Of a stretch of DNA of 43,020 nt, positions 42,730 through 43,020 are shown one piece after another (the stretch's first letter is position 1; each line of letters opens with the position of its first letter). The notes beneath the pieces are model-generated. The model saw nothing but the letters and a program-made list of their open reading frames with translations. It made no database searches and was not told where the DNA came from. Origin of the DNA: Streptomyces sp. ISL-12 (GTDB lineage Bacteria > Actinomycetota > Actinomycetes > Streptomycetales > Streptomycetaceae). The stretch spans positions 1-43,020 of the forward strand of contig NZ_JAGGOO010000003.1 in NCBI RefSeq assembly GCF_018614415.1, written 5' to 3'. The position numbers were made by a program, and so were the translations under genes.

Positions 42730-43020
42730 ATGGATTTCGCGCCACCGAAGGATGCGTCGGCCACGTACCGGCCCCGGTGGGCCACGGCCCTGGACTCCAT
42801 CGCCCTGGAAGCAGACCGCCGTGGAACCGACCCCAAGGCGCTGCGCAGCACCGCAGAAGGCCCAGGCCACACACGTGGTGCTCCGCCTGCATCGCTGGAC
42901 CGGGCATCTGACCGGGGTCAGCGGTGCCGACTGTGCTCTTCGGGCCTCGTGTCCACTGGTGTGGCCGGAGGGCGCGGCGTGGCGGGCATGGACGACGTTC
43001 CGCTAGTGTCCTGCGCCAGT
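42730..43020 (+). CDS. Start of an unidentified gene, running off the window
   Basis: GGAAGGAG six bases before the ATG at 42730 is one of the best ribosome sites in the window. The protein begins MDFAPPKDASATYRPRWATA and continues LDSIALEADRRGTDPKALRS, a plausible helical start. The frame stays open to the right edge, but after about codon 42 the composition becomes less protein-like while another frame (about 42855-43006) reads more sensibly (THVVLRLHRWTGHLTGVSG) before a stop. A frameshifted or short gene is therefore possible. No family recognised. Confidence 0.5.
   Translation, partial: MDFAPPKDASATYRPRWATALDSIALEADRRGTDPKALRSTAEGPGHTRGAPPASLDRASDRGQRCRLCSSGLVSTGVAGGRGVAGMDDVPLVSCAS

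Overview
The window is high-GC actinobacterial DNA with many GTG starts, GGAGG-type ribosome sites and gene families typical of Streptomyces: a BldK-like peptide transporter, a SpoIIE/HATPase phosphatase, GntR and TetR regulators, an HTH-TPR regulator and a type-B succinate dehydrogenase. I assign it to Streptomyces or a close relative. No rRNA, tRNA, CRISPR array or intact transposon was recognised.

Left part (1-17.6 kb), core-like. The end of one oligopeptide ABC transporter (two ATPases, the first only as a tail) converges on a complete five-gene peptide transporter on the minus strand (binding lipoprotein, two permeases, two ATPases; 7156 down to 1313). A perfect 16-bp hairpin separates them. 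Next come the translational GTPase TypA/BipA, an orphan 770-residue peptide-binding lipoprotein with an internally duplicated Gly/Asp linker, a small coiled-coil-like protein, and a translationally coupled succinate dehydrogenase operon (membrane, flavoprotein and Fe-S subunits). The Fe-S gene overlaps the tail of a convergent membrane-anchored GH18-like protein.

Middle part (17.7-26.5 kb), signalling and regulation. There is a PAS-GAF-SpoIIE-HATPase phosphatase, a stand-alone HATPase anti-sigma-like kinase, a Nudix hydrolase, a small SPOR-like protein, a GntR/UTRA regulator, a DUF4190/septum-formation-like membrane protein, and a TetR regulator divergent from a membrane protein. The TetR-membrane protein spacer carries two copies of a palindromic operator. 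A small CPCC-family cysteine-rich protein follows.

Right part (26.5-43 kb), accessory and rearranged. A CPCC plus HEAT-repeat gene pair occurs twice, at about 26.1-27.3 and 29.0-29.6 kb. Copy A's HEAT gene carries frameshifts. Copy B has lost its CPCC stop and HEAT start through a 7-base deletion, and its homology stops abruptly at 29593. Between the copies lie a decayed SNF2-helicase fragment and an RHH/PIN toxin-antitoxin pair. At the break a two-gene unit begins: a 1180-residue protein with a SIR2-like N-terminus, a P-loop NTPase centre and a helical C-terminus, overlapping by 4 bases with a 310-residue helical protein of unknown family. This looks like an Avs/STAND-type immune sensor with a partner. 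Next is a divergent cluster: HTH-TPR regulator and Nudix hydrolase on one strand; unknown protein, kinase-fold protein with altered catalytic residues, methyltransferase and HAD-like phosphatase on the other, closed by a terminator. A second coupled unit pairs a 747-residue DGQHR-like protein with a small protein that carries the GIY-YIG nuclease motifs.

The strongest candidates for undescribed biology are the two coupled units (29686-34157 and 39956-42639), then the regulator/kinase/methyltransferase cluster between them. All functional statements come from reading motifs; no database search was possible.
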